Origin: JACKOB01 sp024234575
Lineage (GTDB): Bacteria; Pseudomonadota; Gammaproteobacteria; Pseudomonadales; Oleiphilaceae
Direction of reading: 5' to 3'
Length of the DNA stretch: 64,000 nt
NCBI GenBank assembly: GCA_051208035.1
Contig: JBPJFZ010000001.1
Span: forward strand, 558,001-622,000
In this document: positions 42,742-52,532 of the stretch, one piece after another
Layout: the number at the start of each line of letters is the position of its first letter
Position numbering within the stretch: the first letter of the stretch is position 1
Notes under the pieces: model-generated
Seen by the model: only the letters and a program-made list of their open reading frames with translations
Databases searched by the model: none
What the model was told of the DNA's origin: nothing
Made by a program: the position numbers and the translations under genes

Positions 42742-45700
42742 ATGAAACCTCAACATCCCCTGGTACCCTATGCCGAACTGCACTGCCTTTCGAATTTTTC
42801 TTTTTTAAAAGGTGCCTCACACCCGGAAGAACTGGTAAAGCGTGCGGCTGAGCTTGGTTATCACAGCCTGGCAATCACGGATGAGTGTACGCTTGCCGGC
42901 ATCGTCAGAGCGCATGTTGCCACGCGAGAACACCCAGTCAAGCTGATTGTGGGTTGTGAGATTATGCTAACCGAGCAACCGGCAAAGCTGATTTTACTGG
43001 CCCCCAGCCGCGAAGCTTATGCTGAACTATGCGACCTGATAACGCTGGGACGAAGGCGGGCCAGCAAAGGCTCTTATACATTGTATTTACAAGATGTTAT
43101 TCGCTTGCTAAAAAGCTGCCTGGTACTGTGGTCCCTGCCTTATACGATTGATTTTTTTCAGCACCACCATCAGCCTGCAGATACCCAGCAGCGATTACCA
43201 AAGCCTCAACAGTATGCATCTATTGCCGACCTGTGTTGCACACTCAAAACCGGTTTTAACGGCAGGCTATGGATTGCTGTTGCTGATAATTTAACCGGCG
43301 ATACAACACGCTTACAGAATTTTGCCAGACAACTATCTGCCAATACAGGTGTGCCCATCGTAGCAACTGGCCATGCACTCATGCATACCGCCAGGCGCAA
43401 GCCGCTACAAGACACGTTAACGGCTATTAAACATGGCACAGCTTTGCACAGGTGTGGTTATCTGCTGCAAAGTAATCACGAGAACTATCTACGGCCCTAC
43501 CAAAAGCTACAACGTCTATTTCCTGAAGAATGGCTGCAAGAGTCTTTAGTTATTGCCGAGAAGTGCCACTTTTCACTTGATAGCTTACGCTACGAATATC
43601 CCCAGGAGCTTGTTCCAAAAGGTACGACGGCGACCTCACATCTACGGCAGCTGGTATTTGCGGGGGTTGCCATACGCTATCCCGATGGACTACCCGATGA
43701 TATCCGACAAACCATTGAGAAAGAGCTGGCACTTATTGCAGAGCTTGCTTACGAGCACTATTTTCTCACGGTTTATGACATTGTTCGCTTTGCTCGCAGC
43801 CAGAATATTTTATGCCAGGGAAGAGGCTCGGCGGCTAACTCGGTGGTCTGCTATTGCCTTATGATCACAGAGGTTAATCCAGCCAAAATCACCTTACTGT
43901 TTGAACGTTTTATCTCCAAAGAACGTAATGAGCCACCAGACATAGATGTTGATTTTGAACATGAACGGCGTGAAGAAGTTATTCAGTATATCTACCAAAC
44001 CTATGGCCGGTCACGGGCAGCACTGGCGGCAACCGTTATTACCTACCGAGGGAAAAGCGCTATCCGGGAAGTAGGCAAAGCGCTGGATATTGACCCTTCT
44101 TTTCTGGAATTGCTGATCAGTAACATTGATTGGCGTGACAAAGAACAGCATTGGCTAGAGCAGATTCGCCACTACATGAACACCCATGCTCTGGCAACGG
44201 CTCAACCGGAAAATGTTGCCACGCCGCACACGGCATTGCTATTCGTTACACTGGTCAATGAATTAACAGGTTTTCCTCGCCATCTCTCACAACATGTCGG
44301 CGGCTTTGTTATATCCGCAGGTAAGATGAGCCAGCTTGTGCCCATCGAAAATGCCAGCATGCCAGGCAGAACCGTTATTCAATGGGATAAAGATGATCTG
44401 GAAGCCCTTGGCCTTTTAAAAATCGACATTTTGGCACTGGGCATGCTAAGTGCGATACGTAAAACGCTGGATATGGTGCGTCAATTTCAACGAGGCTCGG
44501 GACGAGTAGAAGATATTCCCAGAGAAGACCCGGGGGTTTACGCGATGCTACAGCAAGGGGATAGCGTTGGTGTCTTTCAGGTTGAGTCCCGCGCCCAAAC
44601 CAACATGCTGCCTCGGCTAAAGCCACAGAACTACTATGACCTGGTCATACAGGTGGCAATCGTCCGGCCGGGCCCGATTCAGGGTGATATGGTGCACCCT
44701 TACCTGCGGCGTCGTCAGGGAAAGGAGAAAGCCGAATACCCTAACGAGGCTATTAAAGCAGTTTTGGAGCGAACCCTTGGAGTGCCTATTTTTCAGGAAC
44801 AAGTCATTAAACTAGCCATGGTCGCAGCGGGATTTTCTGCCGGCGAAGCAGATCAATTACGACGCGCGATGGCAAGTTGGAAACGGCATGGAAAGCTGGC
44901 GCTATTTCAGAAGAAACTGATTAGCGGCATGGTCGAACGCGGTCATGATGCCGAGTTTGCCGAGCGTATCTGCCGACAGATTAGCGGCTTTGGCGAGTAT
45001 GGTTTTCCCGAGTCCCATGCGGCCAGCTTTGCATTGCTAGTATATATTTCCGCGTGGCTTAAATGTTACGAGCCTGCCGCTTTTTGCTGTGGACTACTCA
45101 ACAGTCAGCCAATGGGGTTCTATTCGCCTTCGCAACTTATTCAGGATGCGCAAAGGCATAACGTTGTTATTTTACCTCTCGATATTAATCACAGCGACTG
45201 GGACCACCAGCTTGAAAAGCACGTGGATAGCGGCGGCAACACCTCTCTGGCCATTAGGCTTGGGCTTCGCATTGTCAGACGTATACGCCGCCAGGCCATA
45301 GACAACCTGCTACAGCATCGCCCAAAAAACGGTTACCGGAGCCTGGAGCAACTAAGCAACGACAGCGACTTATATAGCACTGATCTGGAGATTCTGGCCA
45401 GTGCCGGAGCATTAAGAAGCCTTGCAAAAAATCGTTATCGGGCGCGCTGGGACATACTGGCAATGGAGCCTTTACTACCTGTTTTTTCACAAGCAGAAAT
45501 CACCCAGGACAGCGTAACAGATATCTCAAACGACTCAGCAGAAGTATTCCTTAGCCCCCCATCTGAAGCCGACAACCTCATCGAAGACTTGCAAAGCCTT
45601 GGCCTTTCCCTCGAAAGGCACCCTTTAGCCATGCTGCGCACCCACCCTAAGATAAGACGCTGCCAAAGTGCTCTGTCTTTACTGCAACTATCACATGGCA

Positions 45701-46017
45701 CACTGGTAAGCGTCGCCGGACTGGTCGTTGGCAGACAGCGCCCTGGTACCGCAACAGGTGTCACATTTGTTACCCTGGAAGATGAAACCGGCAATATCAA
45801 TGTTGTCGTATGGTTAAAAACTGCACGCGCCCAAAGACAAGCCCTGTTAACTTCCAGAGCATTAATCGTTACAGGGATTATGGAGCGCTCACAAGACATC
45901 ATCCATATAATTGCCGGTCGGTTGACTGACATCACCAATTTATTGACTCATTTAGCCCGTATACAACCTGACGGCCAAGGGGCTACAATCCCCAAAAACT
46001 CAAGAGACTTTCATTGA
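42742..46017 (+). CDS. dnaE2: Error-prone DNA polymerase DnaE2 (ImuC)
   Basis: C-family polymerase used for SOS mutagenesis. The frame is open from 42586 inside imuB; the ATG at 42742 is chosen because it follows the imuB stop and leads directly to the PHP domain (YAELHCLSNFSFLKGASHPEEL). An alternative ATG lies at 42712. The product is about 1,091 residues: PHP domain (about 8-280), polymerase core with the aspartates in PPDIDVDFEHERREEVIQY (about 395-415) and the DDLEALGLLKIDILALGM segment, then a C-terminal OB-fold (about 975-1060; LVSVAGLVVGRQRPGTATG). Last of the three core SOS cassette genes. Confidence 0.95.
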   Translation: MKPQHPLVPYAELHCLSNFSFLKGASHPEELVKRAAELGYHSLAITDECTLAGIVRAHVATREHPVKLIVGCEIMLTEQPAKLILLAPSREAYAELCDLITLGRRRASKGSYTLYLQDVIRLLKSCLVLWSLPYTIDFFQHHHQPADTQQRLPKPQQYASIADLCCTLKTGFNGRLWIAVADNLTGDTTRLQNFARQLSANTGVPIVATGHALMHTARRKPLQDTLTAIKHGTALHRCGYLLQSNHENYLRPYQKLQRLFPEEWLQESLVIAEKCHFSLDSLRYEYPQELVPKGTTATSHLRQLVFAGVAIRYPDGLPDDIRQTIEKELALIAELAYEHYFLTVYDIVRFARSQNILCQGRGSAANSVVCYCLMITEVNPAKITLLFERFISKERNEPPDIDVDFEHERREEVIQYIYQTYGRSRAALAATVITYRGKSAIREVGKALDIDPSFLELLISNIDWRDKEQHWLEQIRHYMNTHALATAQPENVATPHTALLFVTLVNELTGFPRHLSQHVGGFVISAGKMSQLVPIENASMPGRTVIQWDKDDLEALGLLKIDILALGMLSAIRKTLDMVRQFQRGSGRVEDIPREDPGVYAMLQQGDSVGVFQVESRAQTNMLPRLKPQNYYDLVIQVAIVRPGPIQGDMVHPYLRRRQGKEKAEYPNEAIKAVLERTLGVPIFQEQVIKLAMVAAGFSAGEADQLRRAMASWKRHGKLALFQKKLISGMVERGHDAEFAERICRQISGFGEYGFPESHAASFALLVYISAWLKCYEPAAFCCGLLNSQPMGFYSPSQLIQDAQRHNVVILPLDINHSDWDHQLEKHVDSGGNTSLAIRLGLRIVRRIRRQAIDNLLQHRPKNGYRSLEQLSNDSDLYSTDLEILASAGALRSLAKNRYRARWDILAMEPLLPVFSQAEITQDSVTDISNDSAEVFLSPPSEADNLIEDLQSLGLSLERHPLAMLRTHPKIRRCQSALSLLQLSHGTLVSVAGLVVGRQRPGTATGVTFVTLEDETGNINVVVWLKTARAQRQALLTSRALIVTGIMERSQDIIHIIAGRLTDITNLLTHLARIQPDGQGATIPKNSRDFH

Positions 46018-46098
46018 TGCCCTTTAAAACGCATCAAGTATGGGATCAGGAATCAACCATTCCACCAATATCACACGCACGCCACCGGAACACATTCT

Positions 46099-46563
46099 AT
46101 GAAACTTAATTCAGCTATCGCCTCTTCCATGTTGCTACTTACCCTGACTGCATGCAGTGGTGTCAAACCACAGGGATTGGGCCTCACTAATGGCAACCTG
46201 GCAGTTTGCCCAGACTCACCAAACTGCGTTAACAGTCTGGCTACCGATGACGTTCACGCCATCGCACCAATGGCTTTGGTTGGCACCCCGTCGTCAGCAG
46301 AAGTTATTGAAAAAATCAAACAAGCCCTTACTGAGCTTCCACGACTGACCATTATTGAACAAACCGATGTTTATCTTTATGCAGAAGCACAAACTAAAAT
46401 CATGCGTTTTGTTGATGATGTCGAGTTTGTCGTCAACACTGATCAAGGTCTCATCCATGTCCGCTCCGCGTCACGCAAAGGCTATAAGGACTTCGACGTT
46501 AATCGTGAGCGCATAGAAACTGTACGTAACCTGTTACTAAAACAGGGCACCATCTCGCGTTAA
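46099..46563 (+). CDS. DUF1499 lipoprotein
   Basis: Small 154-residue lipoprotein with lipobox TLTACSG. The conserved DUF1499 elements CPDSPNCVNSLA (about residues 37-48), MRFVDDVEFVV and VRSASRKGYKDFDVNRERIE are all present. Function is unknown. It starts 82 bp after dnaE2 on the same strand with no terminator in between, so it may be partly co-transcribed with the SOS cassette; whether that matters is not known. Confidence 0.88.
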   Translation: MKLNSAIASSMLLLTLTACSGVKPQGLGLTNGNLAVCPDSPNCVNSLATDDVHAIAPMALVGTPSSAEVIEKIKQALTELPRLTIIEQTDVYLYAEAQTKIMRFVDDVEFVVNTDQGLIHVRSASRKGYKDFDVNRERIETVRNLLLKQGTISR

Positions 46564-46574
46564 CAAACACGTTC

Positions 46575-46606
46575 ATGGTCGAGGTGCTATCAGGTATCTC
46601 GACCAT
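46575..46606. terminator. Hairpin between convergent genes
   Basis: ATGGTCGAG (46575-46583) and CTCGACCAT (46598-46606) form a perfect nine-pair stem between the convergent DUF1499 and hybrid-kinase genes. No T-run follows on either side, so termination by it alone is uncertain. Confidence 0.45.
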
Positions 46607-46667
46607 AAAACCTATATATTCCGCCCCGCACTTTTTGATACAGCCTAAAAGTACAACGCTCAATCTT

Positions 46668-48614
46668 TTATACCCAGGCCATTATTTTATCTAGCAATTC
46701 ATCTATTTGTACGGGTTTGGCAAGAAAGTCATTCATACCAGAGGCGATGCATCGCTCTTTATCCTGGGGCAACGAATTTGCGGTTAGTGCAATGATTGGC
46801 AGTGCACTATAACCCAGCTGGTGCCGGATGATATAAGTTGCCTCACAACCATCCATTACAGGCATCTGCACATCCATCAGAATCACATCGAAATCTTCTT
46901 CCTGACAACGATCTACTGCCTCTTTTCCATTCACCGCAGTAACCACACTTAACCCAACTTCGTTGAGCATTTCTTCTACGATAAAACGATTAATCTCGAT
47001 ATCTTCAACTAATAGTAATTTCTTATTGGTCAACTTATCGCGAAAGCTAGAAAACTGAAGGTCCGTATCTAACGTGTTTTGCTGTGCAGCCGCCAGGCTA
47101 AGAGGTACTTTAAAGAAAAATCTTGATCCTTTACCTTCCTGGCTTTGTACTTCAATTTTACTATTCATTAGCACAGCGATTTTTGAAGCCAGTGCCAGCC
47201 CTAACCCCATCCCCTGAAAGATACGTGTCGAAGACATATCCCGCTGGGAAAATGGCTGAAACATCTGTTGCAGAAACTCGTGACTAATACCGATGCCTGT
47301 ATCTTCAACGCTGAACAGCACCACCGCAGTATGATTGTGCGAATTCTCCTGTAGCAGCTCACACCCAAGCGAGACTTTACCTGTCTGGGTGAATTTAAGT
47401 GCATTAGAAGCCAGGTTTAAGACGATTTGTTTTAGCCGGCCAAAATCACCTTGTACCCAAACTGGCAACAGTGGGTCCGATTTAACCTCTAACTCAACGC
47501 CCTTATCAATAAAGCGCTGCCTGAAAACCTGATGAACATCCGACAACACCGCTTTTAAAGAAAATACTTCTGAGCGTAGAGTGAGTTTATTTGCTTCAAT
47601 TTGAGAAAAATCGGCGACCTCATCAAATAACGCATTTAACGTCATACCTGCGTTATTAATTGAAACAAGATAATTTGTCAGCTGCTCAATACTTTTGCTT
47701 TTAACATTGAGTGAACTTAAACCAAGAATGGTATTAAGCGGAGTCCTGATTTCGTGGCTCATGGTAGCCAAAAACAGGCTTTTTGCCTTATTGGCTTTAT
47801 CCGCAGCGTCTTTTTGAAGATTAAGCTCCTCTGTGCGGGTTCTTACCTTTTTCTCTAACGAGACATTGATATCATTCAGACTCTTCTGAACCTGCTCCCG
47901 GGTTCGACTGTTTTCATTAAGCTCGCCAATCAACAGGTTTAATTTTTCGTACATTTGCTTGAACTCACCCTGATAGAGGCAGTCATAGGCCACTAATTCG
48001 TTGTTTTCTTCTTTAGGGTGAATGCGGTTAAGTGACTCGGTCAATTTCTCTACAGGCCTGGTCAACCGCTTGTAAAAAATAAAAAAAAGCAGTAACGCCA
48101 GCAAAAGGTTTTTCACAATACCTGAAATCAACACCACGCCAGAACGCTTTATGAAACTGACACTTTCTTCATAAGGGTCATAGGTAATCCTTAAATACCC
48201 CAACACACGGACCAAACTGTTTTCAGTGAGTGTCAGAGAAACAGTCTCGATTGTTCGCTCACCAAATAGAATCGTTGTAATCCATCGATAGCGCTGATCA
48301 ACCATTGGCCTGGTTTTCTCTGCTAGCACGTTGCCATTTTCGACTTCAATACTGACATGCAACAAACCAACGTTGGTATAGAGCCCTTCAACGATGCTTT
48401 TTGCCAACTCTTCATCCAGATTCCATACTGCCTCGGCGGCAGGATTAACACTCGTTTCTTTCAAGGCCATAAAAGTGCTTCGCAGGCGCTGATTTTGATT
48501 TTGATAATCGATAAATATCTGCACACTACTGACAACAACGCCCAATAGAAACGCCGTGACCACAACCAACTTGGCATGCTTATAGGCTATTCTTTCTCTA
48601 AATTTCAACGCCAT
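46668..48614 (-). CDS. Hybrid sensor histidine kinase with receiver domain
   Basis: Inner-membrane sensor of about 648 residues from the ATG at 48614; the frame extends to a TTG at 48680 and neither start has a clear ribosome-binding site. One membrane helix near the N-terminus (VVVTAFLLGVVVSSVQIFI), a periplasmic sensor of about 130 residues, and a second helix (LLLALLLFFIFYKRLT) lead to a HAMP-like linker and coiled coil. The core has H-box MSHEIRTPLNTILGL, NLASNALKFT, VEDTGIGIS and GMGLGLALAS. The receiver (about 530-648) holds DVILMDVQMPVMDG with the phospho-acceptor Asp. No regulator lies beside it, so signalling may be via an Hpt protein elsewhere. Confidence 0.92.
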   Translation of the reverse strand: MALKFRERIAYKHAKLVVVTAFLLGVVVSSVQIFIDYQNQNQRLRSTFMALKETSVNPAAEAVWNLDEELAKSIVEGLYTNVGLLHVSIEVENGNVLAEKTRPMVDQRYRWITTILFGERTIETVSLTLTENSLVRVLGYLRITYDPYEESVSFIKRSGVVLISGIVKNLLLALLLFFIFYKRLTRPVEKLTESLNRIHPKEENNELVAYDCLYQGEFKQMYEKLNLLIGELNENSRTREQVQKSLNDINVSLEKKVRTRTEELNLQKDAADKANKAKSLFLATMSHEIRTPLNTILGLSSLNVKSKSIEQLTNYLVSINNAGMTLNALFDEVADFSQIEANKLTLRSEVFSLKAVLSDVHQVFRQRFIDKGVELEVKSDPLLPVWVQGDFGRLKQIVLNLASNALKFTQTGKVSLGCELLQENSHNHTAVVLFSVEDTGIGISHEFLQQMFQPFSQRDMSSTRIFQGMGLGLALASKIAVLMNSKIEVQSQEGKGSRFFFKVPLSLAAAQQNTLDTDLQFSSFRDKLTNKKLLLVEDIEINRFIVEEMLNEVGLSVVTAVNGKEAVDRCQEEDFDVILMDVQMPVMDGCEATYIIRHQLGYSALPIIALTANSLPQDKERCIASGMNDFLAKPVQIDELLDKIMAWV

Positions 48615-48813
48615 AAAATTACTGGTATCAACAGTTTTCAATAACGACTGCTTGTACAGACCAAGCCTGGAAAAAAGCAATAAAACTTGACTACAAGTGT
48701 AGCCGCTACTTATGTTTTAGCTTGTAATTTGGTAAAAAGTTATCAGCAAACGAAGACAGATGCCGGCGCATCAATACCATCACAGGGTTACCGTATTTCA
48801 GGAAGGAGGAGCC

Positions 48814-49101
48814 ATGCCAGATCAGCATAGAATGATCAAAGCCATTATCAGGGGTAAGGTGCAGGGAGTGTGGTTTCGCCGCTCAACCCAGGAAAAAGCA
48901 ATTTCACTGAATCTTAGCGGCTGGGTAAGGAACCTTACTAACGGTGACGTCGAAGTTGTCGCCTGGGGCGATAACGCATCGATAGATGCACTTGAGCAAT
49001 GGTTAGGGTGTGGTCCAGAGCAAGCAAGAGTAGACTCTGTGGCCATAGACAACCCTTCCCAATCTATACCCAAAACCGCAACGCCTTTCGAGATTAGATA
49101 G
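48814..49101 (+). CDS. acyP: Acylphosphatase
   Basis: Hydrolyses carboxyl-phosphate bonds. The ATG at 48814 follows a GGAGGA site five bases upstream and gives 95 residues, near the family size; a frame extension to 48760 is not supported. The active-site signature GKVQGVWFRRSTQ holds the catalytic Arg, and GWVRNLTNGDVEV the catalytic Asn. It is a single plus-strand gene between two minus-strand genes. Confidence 0.93.
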   Translation: MPDQHRMIKAIIRGKVQGVWFRRSTQEKAISLNLSGWVRNLTNGDVEVVAWGDNASIDALEQWLGCGPEQARVDSVAIDNPSQSIPKTATPFEIR

Positions 49102-49156
49102 CTAGCTGGCTGCAAAAAAGACCTTGTATCGTGCTATCAACAACGTCTCCTTAAGA

Positions 49157-51484
49157 TCAAAAATACCAATTAAGCACTAACTGCATGTAATCTTCTTTAT
49201 CCAGCAGACCCATTTTATTATTAGGGTCCGGGGAAGCCAGCGTCTGCAGGATTTGCTGAGGGTCGCCCTTAATTTCATCCGCCATATAAAACCCCATATT
49301 AAAGTCCAGAGTCACATTGGGGGCTAATCGCCGCTGTGCCTCTAGCTGAACGAGTGTTTCATCTGTTTCCGGGTCCCATACTACTCCAAGAAGTGCGCTG
49401 GATGATTGTGTGTCATTCGCAGTCCATCGCCAGCCCACAAAAATATCGCGATCAAAGATAGTTGGTGCATCATCCCCTCTTTCATCCCATAGATATTCCA
49501 TCAACCAGCCTAAATCAGAATCTCCTCCAAAAATACCAACCTGGGTGTACTCAAACCCCGTTGTTACGGCGGCATAACGGTCACCCTGCCCGCCACGGGA
49601 TATGCCCTCAAACTTTAACAGCCATGCATCATAAATGTACTGAAGTTCGAGACCGGTCTGATCAATAATATTGTACAGCGGCAAAGATTTCGGGTTGGAA
49701 AAATCACCGTTAAATATCAGCAATGGCTGCCGCGTCGTTCCCCAAAACCACGAAAGCGCATACTCGAGATCGCCAGCGTAACCGTAAAATCTTGTGGAAA
49801 AGTCGGTATGCCACTCTTCCTGGCTGGACTCGTACACAGGATTATCAGTATCAATAGGCAATGGGTAACCAAAGCGCCCATCTTCACCAGGGAAAGTCCG
49901 CTCTCGAAAGTACGGTAAAACAAAAAAGTCCCACGTCCCCCAATCCATCTCAAAGCCAAGCTTAAGCATTGGCTGGCCTAACTTTTCTTCGCCGTCGGGC
50001 TGCTCCACCAAATCGGTTTGGTTGATAATATCTACCAGGTGCTGAGACTCCGTTACCCCCCAAAACACCTTGCCAATCCCAACCTTGCTTTCCCAGCCAC
50101 TGCCAACATGCGTCCACAGCATCTCGCGAATATCTGCATGAGTACGCTGGTCATCATTCTGATCAATGCGACCAAATAAGGTGATTTCAAACAAATCATC
50201 ACCTGATTCCGTCAGGTAATCAATTTCAGGCTGCGCCCATATAGACAGATTCTCTTTAGCTTGCCCAGCCGAACCCTCTTGAAAGAAGTACCGCCCTTCA
50301 AGGCCGACTTCACCTTTAATAAGGCTTAGAAAAGAAACTTCGCTCTCATCAATAGCAATGGGTGCTTCTGTTTCGGTAACAACCACTTCTTCAACTTTAG
50401 CAGGTGCGACAACCGGACGGTTTTTTGCTTTCTCTCGCTGGGCAATAAGCTCGGCACTGGTTGGTACCACACCAGCTAAAAAATCCGAAGGCTTCCCAAC
50501 AATAATAGCGCCTGGAGCCGGAACCCCTCGCACAGCCCAATAAGATACCGGCAAATCCAATCGGCGTAACTCATCTTTCGTCAACGTTATCAGGGTGCTT
50601 GGGCCAGAGGAATCGAATCGAATAGTCTCGGGGGCATCGGCTGATGACACCAACCAGCCATCGGGGTGGTCTAGCCTTACTTTACTGCGATCGGCACCCG
50701 GTATGACAATCGCAACATTACCTTCCGCCCCGGTTATTGCAACACTTGCATTGCTGGCAACTTCGACCGACGTATTTAGTTTGCTGCCAACAAACTGCAA
50801 CGCTGCCAGGGCTGGATAAGGATTACCTTTAAGCGATAAATACTGGCCTCCGGTGCGCCCCGCCAATTGTCGGTAGAACAATTCACCATCATTGCCTATT
50901 TCAATAATATTAACCCGTATACGACTATCAGCCAGCATCGGTGCCATCGACTTAACGATGTAGTCTTCAATCAACGCATCTTTAATACTGCTACGGCTAA
51001 ATACCGGCCCTTCGGTGAGAATGAAAACATCACTAACACCACTGGTTGATGCCTTGTTAGAAAAGGCCACCGCCTCTAAAGCAGCGCGCAGATTTCGTAC
51101 TCTGGCATCTGCCCCAAGGTAGCTATTGTCTGCTAATACCGCTTGTCTTTTAGCCTCGTTAATTCGGCCAAAACTGACGGTGGAGTCTGCCCCTTCCCCA
51201 AACGTCCACACACCAAAAAAGTCGCCATTTTCCAGCATAAAATTGGCTGTGACGTCTGGCAGAATTTTCCGTAATGCCAACGCATCTGTCGCTTGCAAAG
51301 ATGCAGAGGTATCTATTAAAAAGCGTACATCCCTTGACTGAGTGTCTGCAGAGCCTTGCGCTACGCTTATGCCCGAAAACAAGCCGATACAGAGCGAAAA
51401 AAACACAGCGACGAACCAGCGTTGACTCGTCATGCGGCTAAACACTGCACCGAATATTGTACTTATCTCGTAGATATTTCTCAT
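49157..51484 (-). CDS. Fusion of a von Willebrand A domain and a predicted outer-membrane beta-barrel
   Basis: Large protein of about 775 residues from the ATG at 51484 (GGGA site upstream; other ATGs at 51511 and 51433). A signal peptide (VAVFFSLCIGLFSGISVAQG) leads to a VWA domain (about residues 50-235) with MIDAS motif LIDTSASL and FILTEGP as a variant of the usual DG element. A middle region (about 235-340) follows, then a charged Pro/Val/Glu linker (about 345-385). The C-terminal half (about 390-775) is rich in alternating aromatic strands (SIWAQPEIDYLTES, FEITLFGRID, GVVWDPETDETLVQLEAQ) and ends LVLNWYF, the terminal aromatic signal of outer-membrane barrels. The whole chain was not recognised as a named family. 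Confidence 0.85.
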   Translation of the reverse strand: MRNIYEISTIFGAVFSRMTSQRWFVAVFFSLCIGLFSGISVAQGSADTQSRDVRFLIDTSASLQATDALALRKILPDVTANFMLENGDFFGVWTFGEGADSTVSFGRINEAKRQAVLADNSYLGADARVRNLRAALEAVAFSNKASTSGVSDVFILTEGPVFSRSSIKDALIEDYIVKSMAPMLADSRIRVNIIEIGNDGELFYRQLAGRTGGQYLSLKGNPYPALAALQFVGSKLNTSVEVASNASVAITGAEGNVAIVIPGADRSKVRLDHPDGWLVSSADAPETIRFDSSGPSTLITLTKDELRRLDLPVSYWAVRGVPAPGAIIVGKPSDFLAGVVPTSAELIAQREKAKNRPVVAPAKVEEVVVTETEAPIAIDESEVSFLSLIKGEVGLEGRYFFQEGSAGQAKENLSIWAQPEIDYLTESGDDLFEITLFGRIDQNDDQRTHADIREMLWTHVGSGWESKVGIGKVFWGVTESQHLVDIINQTDLVEQPDGEEKLGQPMLKLGFEMDWGTWDFFVLPYFRERTFPGEDGRFGYPLPIDTDNPVYESSQEEWHTDFSTRFYGYAGDLEYALSWFWGTTRQPLLIFNGDFSNPKSLPLYNIIDQTGLELQYIYDAWLLKFEGISRGGQGDRYAAVTTGFEYTQVGIFGGDSDLGWLMEYLWDERGDDAPTIFDRDIFVGWRWTANDTQSSSALLGVVWDPETDETLVQLEAQRRLAPNVTLDFNMGFYMADEIKGDPQQILQTLASPDPNNKMGLLDKEDYMQLVLNWYF

Positions 51485-51674
51485 AACATTCCCGACTTTA
51501 GTCAGATGCATAAATTTTATGAAACAGGGTCTGGCAAGGCTTTCGCGTAATCTCTGACTTCAAAGCTGAGAATGCCGATGCACCCTATATTTTCAATGAT
51601 TCTAATAAAAATAATAGCTTAGGTTCATTTTTTTAGCCGAATTATCTCATATTCTATTTACAGGCAAGACGCCA

Positions 51675-51710
51675 CTGTATATATTTACTGTACTGTACAT
51701 CCATTCAGCA
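51675..51710 (+). promoter_or_regulatory. Tandem LexA boxes upstream of lexA
   Basis: The strong box is 51691-51710, TACTGT-ACATCCAT-TCAGCA, with CTG and CAG ten bases apart. A weaker adjacent site, CTGT-ATATATTT-ACTG (51675-51690), has one mismatch. Two boxes are usual for autoregulated lexA. They lie 125 bp before the ATG in the 350-bp region shared with the divergent VWA gene. Confidence 0.85.
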
Positions 51711-51834
51711 ATACAAAGATTAGGGACTTGAGCCTCATCCGCTTGAGCAATTTCTATATTACACGCATGGTCAAAAACAGACCTGCCTGATAAAAACTTC
51801 GACTTAAAATATACCAGAGATAAAGGGGCCGTCC

Positions 51835-52431
51835 ATGGTAAAGCTGACAAAAAGACAAGCTGAGATACTTGCGCTCATCAAACGTAGCCTGGATGACACC
51901 GGTTACCCCCCTACACGTGCAGAAATTGCCAAAGAGCTAGGTTTTAAGTCTGCCAACGCAGCTGAAGAACACTTAAAAGCCCTAGCAAGAAAAGGCGCCA
52001 TAGAAATGGTACCGGGTGCCAGCCGAGGAATCCGCATTCCTGCGGAAGACAACCCAGGCATTCCAATTGTTGGTCAGGTTGCCGCAGGATCGCCCATTCT
52101 GGCAACTGAGCACATCGAAGACTATTGTGAGCTGAAGCCAGAGTTCTTTTCTCCTGCAGCGGACTATTTCTTACGGGTAAAAGGTATGAGCATGAAAGAT
52201 GTCGGTATACTTGATGGCGACCTTTTGGCCGTGCACCGCACAGAAGTCGTTAGAAATGGGCAGATAGTTGTCGCAAGAATTGATGAAGAGGTTACCGTTA
52301 AGAGGTTTCAAAAAAGTGGAACGGTTGTGACATTATTTGCCGAGAATGAAGAATTCGCTCCCATCATCGTCAATTTGAAAGAACAGCCATTTTCAATAGA
52401 AGGCTTAGGCGTTGGCGTCATCAGACGCTGA
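51835..52431 (+). CDS. lexA: SOS repressor LexA
   Basis: Represses SOS genes and self-cleaves when RecA filaments form. The 198-residue product has a winged helix domain (about 1-65; PPTRAEIAKELGFKSANAAEEHL is the recognition region, given as a position range 25-47), the cleavage site AAGSP (A84-G85), and the Ser-Lys catalytic pair S119 in KGMSMKD and K156 in EVTVKRF. These numbers equal those of E. coli LexA. An AAGGGG site lies six bases ahead of the ATG. Its boxes upstream indicate autoregulation; the imu cassette at 40586 carries a perfect box for it. It converges with the small gene at 52533. Confidence 0.97.
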   Translation: MVKLTKRQAEILALIKRSLDDTGYPPTRAEIAKELGFKSANAAEEHLKALARKGAIEMVPGASRGIRIPAEDNPGIPIVGQVAAGSPILATEHIEDYCELKPEFFSPAADYFLRVKGMSMKDVGILDGDLLAVHRTEVVRNGQIVVARIDEEVTVKRFQKSGTVVTLFAENEEFAPIIVNLKEQPFSIEGLGVGVIRR

Positions 52432-52473
52432 ACGCCTATACCAAACAAACCTTAAGATACATCAAATATTAGA

Positions 52474-52527
52474 AAAACGTGACTGACCGCTGAGCATCGA
52501 TTTTGCCAGCGGTCAAACCCACGTTTT
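52474..52527. terminator. Bidirectional terminator between lexA and its neighbour
   Basis: Outer arms AAAACGTG (52474-52481) and CACGTTTT (52520-52527) flank an inner nine-pair stem TGACCGCTG (52484-52492) with CAGCGGTCA (52507-52515). The plus side ends in TTTT and the minus side also in TTTT, which suits convergent genes. Confidence 0.75.
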
Positions 52528-52532
52528 GCGTC

